Shown: in pieces, positions 25,417 through 34,019 of the stretch | Position numbering within the stretch: the stretch's first letter is position 1 | Layout: each line of letters starts with the position of its first letter | From: Pedobacter kyungheensis | Lineage (GTDB): Bacteria > Bacteroidota > Bacteroidia > Sphingobacteriales > Sphingobacteriaceae | Direction: 5' to 3' | Assembly (NCBI RefSeq): GCF_000812965.1 | Contig: NZ_JSYN01000021.1 | Coordinates: 22,142-86,141 of the forward strand | Length of the DNA: 64,000 nt | Position numbers and translations under genes: made by a program | Notes under the pieces: model-generated | The model's database searches: none | What the model saw: the letters and a program-made list of their open reading frames with translations, nothing else | Told to the model about the DNA's origin: nothing

Positions 25417-27651
25417 TTAAACAAGTTCCATTGAACTGATGAAGTCTCGTAAAACGGCTACTCCATTTTCTTTGTCATTTGTGAACCCATTATTATGAAG
25501 CTCAATGTTGAGGTCATCACAAAGGTTCATTAGTTTTTGAAATTTTACTGTATCATCAAACCCATTGACTTTCTTCAATTTAAGTGTTTCAGTAAAAGTT
25601 CGGACACCTTTTCTTGCGAGAATATCATCGGTGAGATGTGGTAGATATTTTTTGGTGTAGGTATCTTCTAAAATCTTTCGGCATTTAGAAAACCAACCTT
25701 CTAGATCTGTTATGTCCTCGCCATCATTCACTATTGAACTTATTGCTTTCAAGTCTTTTATCGATTCCTGCTCCAAAAACAAGTCTTTATTGATTCTACT
25801 TAATGAACTCTTCTTTACACCATCAGTCATGCCGTCGTTTATTATTTCCACACTGATACAAGTCGGGAATTTTAACAAACACCATTTATAAAAATCAAGT
25901 TCATGGGTTAAGATGAATATCTGCTTAGGCTTATTTCGATCTTGATTGACTTCATTGGTATTAGAGAGCGTGAGTATTTCGGTTATTGTAGCCCTTCTTC
26001 TCTCAGAATCAAAGCTTGAAAAAGGATCATCGAATACAACAATTTTTTCTCCTAGGTCCTTATCGTTGATTAGCGACGAAATAAAGAAGGTGAAAGCAAG
26101 AAGTCGCTTGTCGCTTTCACTCAGTGTGTTGCGGAAATTCGGAATAGTTGTGTTATCTCCTTCGAGAATCACATCATGTTTAGTGAAAAATGTTAGTGAA
26201 AAAATACGCTCATCCTTGCCTTTAATTTTTTTTAACGGCTTGAAGTCTTTGAGCCTAAAGTCCGCTTGCAAATTAGACAGCAACAAATTGATTGTTTTAT
26301 GATGTTTTTCATAAATTTTTATCCCATACTCTTCTAATTCAGCTCGCTTAGCTTCTCGTTCATTCTTTTTCTTATCAAATGCAATGTCAAGTTCTTTGTG
26401 CTTTTCGAAATACTCATCCCAATTCTCACCGTGCCTGATTTTTGCAAATTCCAACATTTGCAACTGCTCCTTTAAGGATTCAAAGCTTTCTGTTATTTCT
26501 TTTAATCGTTCATTCTTAAGTTTAGAATAAGAGGAGTGAGCATTCAAAAAGCCTAGTTGTAACCGTTTGAACGAGCTGAAGTCCACAGAATATGATAGGT
26601 CTTGTAACTTTTTATCTAACTCTTTCTCGAAATCAGTCTTAAGTTGAGATAGGTTTGTATCGAAATCTATCCTTATACCAACATTCCCCGAAACAGTTTT
26701 TATGCGAGTAATGCTCAATTCAATATTCCAATCTTTAAAAATTGAAATCTCTTGCGCAATGGAAGCTTGAAGCTGTAAATATTGTTCAGAGAACAATTTA
26801 TTAAATTCTTGGATCAAATCTAACGAGCTTTTGTTAAGCTCCTGTCCACAAAAGACACAATCTTTGGCATCACTCTTTAAAAGTGCCAGTCCTGTTTGAA
26901 TGAAATTTATTGATCCGTTAGCGTCACTCCATGTTTTATTGATATGATCGGAAATAATCTTTTGGTTAATTTCAAACGGCTGCGAGGTTGCAGTAAAATC
27001 TAAATTGTATGCGGCGTCTTTAAAATATTTATCAACCTGATCACAGGTTGTTCTAATTTTATCCTGGTTTTGTACATCGTTAATTCTGATTTTGACTTTT
27101 TCGATTTCGCTATCAACATCTATAATTTTCTTCAGATTTTTGAACTTTGTTAGGGTTAATTCTGCATTTGGGAATCTATTGGTATAAATATTTCCATGGT
27201 TTTTTTTCTTGGTTGTAATTTCAGTAACTTCATTCTGGAGTTTTTCAATATCGTCAGCAATTTTTTGCCCCTCCTCGCCAATGATTACGGTGTTCAGGCT
27301 TTTATGGTTATCGTATGCAACTTCTCCGCCCAAGTGGATATTTTTACTAATAAAATCGTCATCAAAGATGACTAATCTTGGAAAGCCATTTGACCATTTT
27401 TGAGATGAGAACTTAATTTCGCCGTCACCAGTATGCAGGACGATCTCCTGGGTATTAGAGCCAAAAGACTGTCTTCCTTTAATAATAGTTTTATCCCCAG
27501 ATTGGAGTGATTTGAATATCGCTGTTAGAGTTGATTTTCCCTTTGTATTTCCGCCATATATAAGGTTTATATCACTAAAGGATAAGCCCCCAATTGTTAA
27601 AACAGACCTGAATTTACCAACCCCCTCAATTTTATTAAAGCGTAAGATCAT
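25417..27651 (-). CDS. AAA_13 / RloC-PrrC-like SMC-type ATPase
   Basis: A 744-residue ABC/SMC-type ATPase. Walker A is GGNTKGKST (residues 33-41), the ABC signature is LSESDKR near residue 507, and Walker B is KIVVFDDPFSSFD near 535. The middle is long coiled coil with one C-x2-C (CVFCGQ) near residue 263, as in zinc-hook or RloC-type proteins. A C-terminal 110-residue region ends with ELHNNGF and could be an effector. The family includes anticodon-nuclease ATPases and other phage-defence proteins. It is monocistronic, about 160 bases upstream of nothing related. A stand-alone defence role is inferred. Confidence 0.75.
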   Translation of the reverse strand: MILRFNKIEGVGKFRSVLTIGGLSFSDINLIYGGNTKGKSTLTAIFKSLQSGDKTIIKGRQSFGSNTQEIVLHTGDGEIKFSSQKWSNGFPRLVIFDDDFISKNIHLGGEVAYDNHKSLNTVIIGEEGQKIADDIEKLQNEVTEITTKKKNHGNIYTNRFPNAELTLTKFKNLKKIIDVDSEIEKVKIRINDVQNQDKIRTTCDQVDKYFKDAAYNLDFTATSQPFEINQKIISDHINKTWSDANGSINFIQTGLALLKSDAKDCVFCGQELNKSSLDLIQEFNKLFSEQYLQLQASIAQEISIFKDWNIELSITRIKTVSGNVGIRIDFDTNLSQLKTDFEKELDKKLQDLSYSVDFSSFKRLQLGFLNAHSSYSKLKNERLKEITESFESLKEQLQMLEFAKIRHGENWDEYFEKHKELDIAFDKKKNEREAKRAELEEYGIKIYEKHHKTINLLLSNLQADFRLKDFKPLKKIKGKDERIFSLTFFTKHDVILEGDNTTIPNFRNTLSESDKRLLAFTFFISSLINDKDLGEKIVVFDDPFSSFDSERRRATITEILTLSNTNEVNQDRNKPKQIFILTHELDFYKWCLLKFPTCISVEIINDGMTDGVKKSSLSRINKDLFLEQESIKDLKAISSIVNDGEDITDLEGWFSKCRKILEDTYTKKYLPHLTDDILARKGVRTFTETLKLKKVNGFDDTVKFQKLMNLCDDLNIELHNNGFTNDKENGVAVLRDFISSMELV

Positions 27652-27794
27652 TTTAGATAATTTTATCTAAATATAATACTAAAGTAATTTAGAATTAACG
27701 AAAAGAATGTGATTTCTAGAATAAATGCTAATCGAAAGAAACTATTTAATTTGTTTGTGGCTGTGAACATTGCTGTGAGATCAAACTTGTCTAA

Positions 27795-28616
27795 TTATCC
27801 CCTCCAATGGTCAAACGCCAATACCTCCTGATCCACAAAAGTTGAATCCAGTGCCGGATGATCTGCATATTCCTGGGGTGTGGCCTCTCCTGAAAAGCGG
27901 TAATCACTTGAAATGGTACAGGCTTCAAGCATTTTAGAGGGTATCTGCGAGACAGCAATTTCCTGAAGCCTTTCCTCGCTTGGTTCTTCCATCAGCCATT
28001 CCCAGCAAAGGTCATCAGGTGGTATAGTCGGCATACGCTCTTTTGAATTGTGGATATATTTCATAGTTCCGTTTGCAGCTGTGGTAGCAAAAGCAACAGT
28101 TCTCACCCATGCATTCTGTTCCGGATCAAACCAATCATTGTACAAGCCTACAAACCAGAAATATTCTTTTCCTACCACATTGATATGATAAGGGATTTTA
28201 GCAGTAGCTTTCAAAACCTGACCCTGTTTACCGTAAGTTGGTTCGTGACGAGACTCAATAATACCGGTGGACAACACCAAACAACGACGTTTTCTTGCAG
28301 CATCCGCCCACATTGACTTTTTACCATCATCTTTGGTAAAAAGATTTTCGCCCTTGAAATTTAAGGTGGTATACATCCGCCTGAACTTGGTCGCTTCCTC
28401 ACGCGTTTTGATGTAACCGGGAACATATCCCCATTCCGCTTGCTGAATCTCAAAATCCCTACGATCGTCTGTCGGTACGACTATGGCACATGGCGCATAA
28501 TTAAATCCATTATGCACACCGACATCCAAAAAATCATAGTCCCGTACTGCTTTTTCCAGTTGTTTGAGCTGGATAAACTCAGCTCTTGTTACTTTTTGCC
28601 CGTTATAATAACACAT
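27795..28616 (-). CDS. SRAP-domain protein (SOS response-associated, YedK/HMCES-like)
   Basis: A 273-residue SRAP protein that forms a covalent link with abasic sites in single-stranded DNA. Cys2 directly follows the initiator Met, as needed for catalysis. Other family marks are NYAPCAIVVPTD, LNFKGE (for the usual RAET), GIIESRHEP (for the usual GFYEW) with its Glu, and IHNSKERMP with its His. It lies 12 bases after a small gene on the same strand. SRAP genes often travel with imu cassettes on mobile DNA, as here. Confidence 0.92.
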   Translation of the reverse strand: MCYYNGQKVTRAEFIQLKQLEKAVRDYDFLDVGVHNGFNYAPCAIVVPTDDRRDFEIQQAEWGYVPGYIKTREEATKFRRMYTTLNFKGENLFTKDDGKKSMWADAARKRRCLVLSTGIIESRHEPTYGKQGQVLKATAKIPYHINVVGKEYFWFVGLYNDWFDPEQNAWVRTVAFATTAANGTMKYIHNSKERMPTIPPDDLCWEWLMEEPSEERLQEIAVSQIPSKMLEACTISSDYRFSGEATPQEYADHPALDSTFVDQEVLAFDHWRG

Positions 28617-28628
28617 AAACCTGCCTCC

Positions 28629-28883
28629 TTAATTTTTCTTTTTTTTACCACGAATGTAGTCTGCAATTAACTTACCGATCCGCTGTGCTTCAGCTTGTCT
28701 GCCTTCAGGAATAGAAGTCCAGAACTTTTGGTCTTTGGCGCTGATACCTACAGCAATCACCAATGGCTTTGCGCCAGAACCAAAATTTACATGAAAAACC
28801 CTTTTGCCAGCAAGTTCATGTTCGGATATACGTAAAAGCTGATCATCCAGACTGAGCTCGAATGGTGGCTCTAATTCCCTCAT
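28629..28883 (-). CDS. Small conserved protein upstream of the SRAP gene
   Basis: An 84-residue soluble protein with a likely beta-strand core (KRVFHVNFGSGAKPLVIAVGI) and a basic tail KKKKN. I do not recognise a family. It starts 23 bases from the divergent gene at 28907 and is likely to be co-transcribed with the SRAP gene. A role in DNA repair is only suggested by the neighbour. Confidence 0.6.
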   Translation of the reverse strand: MRELEPPFELSLDDQLLRISEHELAGKRVFHVNFGSGAKPLVIAVGISAKDQKFWTSIPEGRQAEAQRIGKLIADYIRGKKKKN

Positions 28884-28906
28884 TATTAAAGGTAAACAAA
28901 TAATCT

Positions 28907-29428
28907 TTGAATTTCAATGTGCGTTTTAGCGATTACCCAACAATAAAACCTTTAGTGGCCGGTAAATGTTTAATCGATGTTATGAACAGTTATCACTTCA
29001 ATATTTATCCTGTTGATACCAGCCAGGCGCAGGTTTGTATCGTACATTTCGACCGTGGGATTTATCATGTGTATGTAGAGGGGAACGAAGTTGGGATGAT
29101 GGTCCGGGACAAAAGCGAATTTCTTGGTTTTGCGACCATGGATGAGCCTTTAAAACCATTGATCGAAGAGATATCAGGGCACTTGAATGAAAGGAACTTG
29201 AGGGAGAAATTTGCTATGGATATCCGCTCCAGGTGGAACGTGATCATTGAAGCCCGGTTTTTGAACGAAGAAACCCTGATGGTTTACATTAGCCCGGAAA
29301 CCGATTTTGATGAGTTTGCCAACTGCGTCAGGGACACTGTTTATGACTACGTTGAATTTGATGAGCATTTAAACCTCATTCTCGCGCACATGAATGGGGA
29401 AGAAGTGGTTGACATTCAGATCAATTAG
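28907..29428 (+). CDS. Conserved hypothetical protein
   Basis: A 173-residue protein with no membrane segment or recognised motif. It appears alpha/beta with an acidic C-terminal half (ISPETDFDEFANCVRDTVYDYVEFDEHL). The start is uncertain: TTG at 28907 gives the full length, while ATG at 28982 removes 25 residues but loses the conserved-looking NVRFSDYPTIKPLVAGKC. Its stop abuts the stop of the convergent gene without a gap. Confidence 0.6.
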   Translation: MNFNVRFSDYPTIKPLVAGKCLIDVMNSYHFNIYPVDTSQAQVCIVHFDRGIYHVYVEGNEVGMMVRDKSEFLGFATMDEPLKPLIEEISGHLNERNLREKFAMDIRSRWNVIIEARFLNEETLMVYISPETDFDEFANCVRDTVYDYVEFDEHLNLILAHMNGEEVVDIQIN

Positions 29429-30172
29429 TTAATGATTTGCCTTAGGCTGGTTTAATATTAGTGCAATGCGCAGCAGGTAATGGTAATGATCGAAATCGTG
29501 GTGCAGTCCAAGTTTGGTCACCAGATAATCCACGTGCATGTCCATTATGTTGTCGCTCACTTGTGTATCTTCATTTTTCGAGATTAATGATTCATCGTGT
29601 ACCTGGGCCATAAGCTGGTCTTCCTCTACAGCATCCCTGATTAATTTTAGGTCTTCGGATGGATCCCAGTCTGGGCTGAGCAGTCTTAATTCTTTAAAGG
29701 TTAGGTACGGATCCAGGTCTACGTTCATTTCGGGGATAAAAAGTTCAGCCAGTTCTTCCATTTTTCCTTCGTCAAAGGCTGAGTCAGCGCCGGCTCCGGC
29801 AAGAAGGGCAATAAAACTGATAAACCGCTGGTTACCGCCCTTCCATTTGATCTGCCACCATTCAGGGTTGAAAAAATCTTTGTCCGGGCCAGGCTGCCAG
29901 CCCTGCATTCTGGACATGATCATGGCAAGGGTAGCCATGAAATAGGAATGCCGCGTTTTGTCGACTGTGACGGCCATTTTTGCCATTAGCACGGGCGTTA
30001 CAAATAATGATCCTTTCATGCCGAGCGCTTCACATATTTCCAGTATTTCGGTGGTATCGTCGGAAATTCGGAGGGTTTGTACAAGGATTTTTTCCAGATC
30101 ACGGCAATCTTCCTGGTCACTGTTCCAGCCTGGCCTGTACATCAGGTTTATGATTGTTTTTTTATCGAGCAT
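29429..30172 (-). CDS. Conserved hypothetical protein
   Basis: A 247-residue, acidic, mostly helical protein with no signal peptide. A Trp-rich stretch (WQPGPDKDFFNPEWWQIKWKGG) and a His-rich tail (GLHHDFDHYHYLLRIALIL) are distinctive. I do not recognise a family. It converges end to end with the gene at 28907 and its promoter lies in 30173-30379. Confidence 0.6.
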   Translation of the reverse strand: MLDKKTIINLMYRPGWNSDQEDCRDLEKILVQTLRISDDTTEILEICEALGMKGSLFVTPVLMAKMAVTVDKTRHSYFMATLAMIMSRMQGWQPGPDKDFFNPEWWQIKWKGGNQRFISFIALLAGAGADSAFDEGKMEELAELFIPEMNVDLDPYLTFKELRLLSPDWDPSEDLKLIRDAVEEDQLMAQVHDESLISKNEDTQVSDNIMDMHVDYLVTKLGLHHDFDHYHYLLRIALILNQPKANH

Positions 30173-30379
30173 AAGTTAGTTTTTGTGCTGTTCTCAAATC
30201 TAATTAAAATCCGGGCAGCAATATGAATGGCTCAGCTTATTTTATCCCACCCGGGTGACTGACAATACGGTAGGTAGTCATTATCGCTTAGGTTAAACTT
30301 TAGTGAAAAAATACCTCGTAGAATTGTCGATGTTGCCTTATTTTCGTAGTGACTACGTATATTTGATAAACCAACAAAA

Positions 30380-31234
30380 ATGAGGAGTCCCTATCTCGTT
30401 GATTTTCGAAATCAACTTTCTGAACTAAACAACAGGCTTTCTCATTACATTTTCGTATGGGAACAGTTTGCATTTGATAATGCTGAATTACTCTCAAAGA
30501 GAAAAAGTCAGCAAACTACTTCTGTTTACCCTGATAACCGGTATGCTAGGCAATATAATGTCAAACTTGGAAAATTAGCGGAATCTCATAACTCAACCTC
30601 GGAATTTATCTTAAAGAGCTTATACCTGCTACTTTATTCTGAGTTCGAGGTTTATATGCGGAGTTTATACGAATTGGCCAGGAAAGTGGATAAAGATCTA
30701 CCCCATATCGATGTGAAGGCTAGGGTACCAGATAAAGTATTTGAACTTTTGAATATTGAAATGAACACTGTTTTTGATCAGAAGGAGCAATGGACGTTTG
30801 AATATTTTCGCTTACGCCGTAACCGGATTGTGCATAGTGGGGGGCAATCAAAGGGAGAATTGGCCGATGTTATCAAGCATCATGGAAATGCGTTACAGAA
30901 ATACTGGGATGAGCGCCTTACCCGTGGTCTCTTTGGCCTTAATTTTCAATCAGAAGAAACCAATCACTTTATTAAAGAAGAATTCTTTGATTTTATTAAT
31001 ATTTGGCGGATATTGACCATCAAAATAGATGAGTTGATTTGTGCCCGAATGTCACGGGAGAAATTTATAAAATATGTTTACGCTGTTTTTATAAATGACC
31101 GTAAGAAGAAATTAAAGGGCTGGGGTGTTGAAAAAACAAAGGCAAAGTTTCTAGGATATACTAAAATGGAGTTTGATTTTCAACTCACTCAAGAGGAACA
31201 GGCACAATTTGATTACAATGGTGATGTAGCTTAG
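30380..31234 (+). CDS. HEPN-fold ribonuclease-like protein
   Basis: A 284-residue all-helical protein. Residues 143-152 read FRLRRNRIVH, giving R147-N148-x3-H152, the R-x4-H active motif of HEPN ribonucleases, preceded by a long helix (SEFEVYMRSLYELARK) as in RiboL-PSP/MAE_28990-type HEPN proteins. HEPN proteins cut RNA, often tRNA, in defence and toxin systems. The last five codons overlap the 5' end of the tRNA-like gene at 31220. No obvious antitoxin adjoins it. Confidence 0.65.
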   Translation: MRSPYLVDFRNQLSELNNRLSHYIFVWEQFAFDNAELLSKRKSQQTTSVYPDNRYARQYNVKLGKLAESHNSTSEFILKSLYLLLYSEFEVYMRSLYELARKVDKDLPHIDVKARVPDKVFELLNIEMNTVFDQKEQWTFEYFRLRRNRIVHSGGQSKGELADVIKHHGNALQKYWDERLTRGLFGLNFQSEETNHFIKEEFFDFINIWRILTIKIDELICARMSREKFIKYVYAVFINDRKKKLKGWGVEKTKAKFLGYTKMEFDFQLTQEEQAQFDYNGDVA

Positions 31235-31317
31235 CTGGCAAAGCGCTTGCCTTGGAATGCGATTCAAATGGTTCTCATTCCAAGTAAGAGATGGGGGTTC
31301 GAGTCTCTCCTTTACCT
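31220..31317 (+). tRNA. tRNA-like gene with a 26-base insertion in the anticodon loop (Gly-TCC-like, possibly pseudo)
   Basis: Acceptor arms GGTGATG and CTTTACC pair at six of seven positions (two G-U or A-U weak, one T-T mismatch). D arm GCTT/AAGC encloses AGCTGGCA. The T arm GGGGG/CTCTC holds TTCGAGT. The anticodon stem CTTGC (31246-31250) pairs with GTAAG (31284-31288), but the loop is split: CTT (31251-31253), then 26 extra bases (31254-31279), then CCAA. Removing them restores a seven-base loop CTTCCAA with anticodon TCC. The insert folds on itself: CTTGGAATG pairs with CATTCCAAG. An alternative cut would give anticodon TGG, so identity is uncertain. No CCA is encoded. Confidence 0.6.
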
Positions 31318-31362
31318 CGAAAATAACTTTTTACCTTTTCTGTTTTAATTAGGTTTTTTGTA

Positions 31363-32442
31363 ATGGAAAAGAATTTTTTAGAGATGTTGGACAGTCTTCC
31401 GGCAGAGCAAAAGCAACCCTTTATTGATCACTTTGTACAGACGGTATTGGGTAAGTCTGCATCACCGCTTATTTTGACCACCAGTAAGACCATTTCAAAT
31501 GATGCTAGTTTAGATGAGAGGATAAGATTAACAGCCGAAATCTATGGAATTGATCCCAAACGAATCGACAAGGAAGAATTTCTTCTAGGTGAAAAGGAAA
31601 TTGCAGAATCCAAAATGCAGGTTCGAGCAATTATCCAAGATTATTTTGGCCAAGAAAATAATACGGGACAGAGAAGCAAAAACGATGAACTAATTAGTTT
31701 GGGTAAATTTTTATATACCACCCAGATGAATTTTCAGATTACTCCAATGGAGGTTCCTGATTTTCTTTTAACTGGCGGTGATAAGGTCATCGGGCTAGAA
31801 CATACTAGGCTGGAGGCCGGGAACGACAAGGCATATATTGCCGAAATCTGGAAAAAATACTTGAATGAGACAGTCTACAAACTTTTAAATGCGATGCCCG
31901 GGTTATGTGGAGTAGGTAATCTTACTCTGGATACTGATCGGAGGCTTTATGAGGGTAAATCGTTGAGGGATTTTAATGATAAAGCGATCAGCTTGAATCG
32001 ATCAAAGATTATAAATCATCTTACTGACTATATTAGAGCAACGATTAATGGGGAAGCCATTACTACACCGGCATTTGTTAAAACCTTTAGCTATCAATCT
32101 TCCAACGAATCGTTTTCCTTAAAATACAATCAGGATTATTTTGTCAGAAGCGATTTTTCGGAAATGGTACAAGAAGCAGTACGCAAGAAAGAAAAAAGGA
32201 TTGATGTTTATAAAGAAAATGCTAAAGTTGATGAATGCTGGCTTTTGCTGGTTTATGGGGATGCTAATCTCTCGTCCGGTTTTAAAGTGAATGAAAACTC
32301 CCTCATGACAGAGTTGGAAAGTACGTTTAATCGCATTTTTATATTAAACTCTTTCAACCAGGCTTGTTTTGAAGTGCAAAAGGGTACCTCAAAGTTAAAG
32401 TACATTGCTCAGAAACAATTTAGGGAACTATTGATAAGATAA
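31363..32442 (+). CDS. Possible PD-(D/E)xK-type nuclease, hypothetical
   Basis: A 359-residue soluble protein. Residues near 138-160 read VPDFLLTGGDKVIGLEHTRLE, a D then E-x-T arrangement after a PDF that resembles restriction-endonuclease-like folds, and the C-terminal part has ECWLLLVYGD-like strand patterning seen in such proteins. I cannot confirm a catalytic Lys. It begins 46 bases after the tRNA-like gene. A defence role is possible from its surroundings. Confidence 0.5.
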   Translation: MEKNFLEMLDSLPAEQKQPFIDHFVQTVLGKSASPLILTTSKTISNDASLDERIRLTAEIYGIDPKRIDKEEFLLGEKEIAESKMQVRAIIQDYFGQENNTGQRSKNDELISLGKFLYTTQMNFQITPMEVPDFLLTGGDKVIGLEHTRLEAGNDKAYIAEIWKKYLNETVYKLLNAMPGLCGVGNLTLDTDRRLYEGKSLRDFNDKAISLNRSKIINHLTDYIRATINGEAITTPAFVKTFSYQSSNESFSLKYNQDYFVRSDFSEMVQEAVRKKEKRIDVYKENAKVDECWLLLVYGDANLSSGFKVNENSLMTELESTFNRIFILNSFNQACFEVQKGTSKLKYIAQKQFRELLIR

Positions 32443-32452
32443 GCCTAATTTA

Positions 32453-32749
32453 TTACCAGTCGCCACCAAATGAAACCCTCAGGCCTGTGGTATCCATCTT
32501 TTTGTTAATGAATATGGTTGCTGCTTCTTCAGCAAGATTATGATCGTCAATATAATTGTTTTCTCTTAGGATCTGCCTTGCTACCGGGAACCATTCACTC
32601 CGGTCAATATTTCTAATATATTCTGTAGCCTCAGACATCAAATCTTCAGCATGTGACCCATCACCCAAAACTTTATAGGTGGCAGAATCAAAAGCTGTCC
32701 GCCAGGCAAGTTCTAATAACTCTTCTCTTTTTTTATCTGTCATATCCAA
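32453..32749 (-). CDS. Small hypothetical protein
   Basis: A 98-residue helical acidic protein (KREELLELAWRTAFDSATYKVLG) with no recognised motif. It converges with the preceding gene, ten bases stop to stop. It could be an immunity or regulatory protein, but nothing in the sequence shows this. Confidence 0.45.
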   Translation of the reverse strand: MDMTDKKREELLELAWRTAFDSATYKVLGDGSHAEDLMSEATEYIRNIDRSEWFPVARQILRENNYIDDHNLAEEAATIFINKKMDTTGLRVSFGGDW

Positions 32750-33075
32750 ATTTAATCATTTGGAAAGACTTAATATAAAATGCAGGGTGCTTAAAACTTT
32801 ACAAGTTTTGCTCCGATTGATAGGGATTGATTTTGGCTGTTTGCGCAACAAATTTCTGATTGGCAGGAGATTACCTAGTCAAGGCGGCTCCGCTTTGCTC
32901 CGCTGGTTTTGAAAAAATAATCTCCACACCTGCGCTGCGCTCCGGGTAGTATTTTTTTTCCAAAAGCCTTGCCTGTAATCCCTGCCCAACAGGAGCGGGT
33001 GCTTAACAAAAAGCCAGGAATGGCTCCCGCCGAAAGGTAGTAGGCAGGTTTTCACAAATTTAATTTATCAAAAAA
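32750..33075. other. GC-rich ICE-type non-coding region
   Basis: Contains clustered CTCCGC/GCTCCGC/GCGCTCCG repeats at about 32886-32945 flanked by A/T tracts, followed by several short inverted segments (around TGCCTG and GGCAGG; GAGCGGG and CCCGCC) up to 33050. The composition differs sharply from its neighbours. It precedes an operon of ICE-type genes and may hold a promoter and replication or transfer signals. No gene is visible. Confidence 0.45.
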
Positions 33076-33597
33076 ATGGAAACAAAAGTGAAAGAAAACG
33101 GACAGGCTAATGTAAACAGCGTGAAAGCCGAGAAAACCCCAAGGTTTGTAGCTGGCAATCCTGTAAATGAGGTAGCTAAAAAAGCAGAGGTAAAAAATGG
33201 GGAAGAGGCTGAAAAGCCGGAGGAAGTTAAGGAGCAGCTTAAAACTGAACCCTCTAAACTGGAAATTAAAGAAGCTTTAGCACAGCAAAAACCTGCCCTG
33301 AACCTTGATGAAATGCTGAAACTGGTAGCTGACTTAAGCAAAAGGACGGCTTTGCGTGACCGCTACAAAGGTTATATCGATGCGTTGGCTGGCTTTGAGC
33401 AGGAGCAGAAAGAAAATGTTGACGAGTTGGAAGATGAAACGGCTTTTCAGGGCTGTGAACTGGAAATCAGCGATAGCCATGGCAATGTGTTCAGCACCAA
33501 AAGCCCATCAGTGATCAAAGGCACTATAGCGTTTATCAGTGGCCGTTTAGCCGAACGTTTGGCCGAGGTGGAAGCAGGTATTGTTTTGCCAGCCTAG
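33076..33597 (+). CDS. ICE-conserved protein with charged N-terminus
   Basis: A 173-residue protein: about 80 Lys/Glu-rich, probably disordered residues followed by a helical core (LNLDEMLKLVADLSKRTALRDRYKGYIDALAGFE) and a small beta part (GCELEISDSHGNVF). Proteins of this kind head compact operons on Bacteroidetes ICEs; no function is known to me. A hairpin follows its stop. Confidence 0.65.
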   Translation: METKVKENGQANVNSVKAEKTPRFVAGNPVNEVAKKAEVKNGEEAEKPEEVKEQLKTEPSKLEIKEALAQQKPALNLDEMLKLVADLSKRTALRDRYKGYIDALAGFEQEQKENVDELEDETAFQGCELEISDSHGNVFSTKSPSVIKGTIAFISGRLAERLAEVEAGIVLPA

Positions 33598-33606
33598 AAA
33601 CTGAAT

Positions 33607-33628
33607 GCCTCCCGAGCATTCGGGAGGC
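33607..33628 (+). terminator. Hairpin after the first gene of the ICE operon
   Basis: Nine-pair perfect stem GCCTCCCGA/TCGGGAGGC with a GCAT loop, followed by TATTTATT. It begins 9 bases after the stop at 33597 and ends 26 bases before the next start, so it may be a partial terminator that makes the first gene more abundant than the rest. Confidence 0.65.
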
Positions 33629-33654
33629 TATTTATTCACCTAAAAACCAATGTT

Positions 33655-33792
33655 ATGTTAGAAGCATTCAAAGAATATTTAGATCAGATGTTTTATCAGG
33701 GTTACGCAGATCAGTTTGAAGATGATAATCCGATGGAGTTTTACAGCCAGTACAGGGAGTTCAGGCTTAACCATGGAGGGCTGCCGCTATGA
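33655..33792 (+). CDS. Small ICE-operon protein (45 residues)
   Basis: Short acidic protein starting MLEAFKEYLDQMFYQGYADQ and ending GGLPL. Its stop overlaps the next ATG (ATGA at 33789-33792), which is strong evidence that it is translated as part of the operon. It is unrecognised. The helical, Tyr- and Asp-rich composition resembles small DNA-mimic or adaptor proteins, but that is speculation. Confidence 0.65.
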   Translation: MLEAFKEYLDQMFYQGYADQFEDDNPMEFYSQYREFRLNHGGLPL

Positions 33793-34019
33793 AGTACGAA
33801 ACGATATTTATAATGGTGAGGGTGCAGGTGCATGCCGACCACGAGCATGTTTCCAGTATGGTAAGGGAATTGGAAACCCAGTCTGTTTTGAGCCTGAGCG
33901 ATACGGCCAATATTAACGTCCTTGAAACCGAAATATTGGTTTCAAGGATCCATAACCCTAAGGTTCACCGCTGGGGAAGTTTGGAGAAAGTAGCCCCGCA
34001 AAAAAATAGCAGGTCATGA
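33789..34019 (+). CDS. Small ICE-operon protein
   Basis: A 76-residue protein with beta-alpha-beta look (ETIFIMVRVQVHADHEHVSSMVRELE). It overlaps its upstream neighbour by four bases and the J-domain gene by four, so it is translationally coupled at both ends. I do not recognise a family. Confidence 0.65.
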   Translation: MKYETIFIMVRVQVHADHEHVSSMVRELETQSVLSLSDTANINVLETEILVSRIHNPKVHRWGSLEKVAPQKNSRS

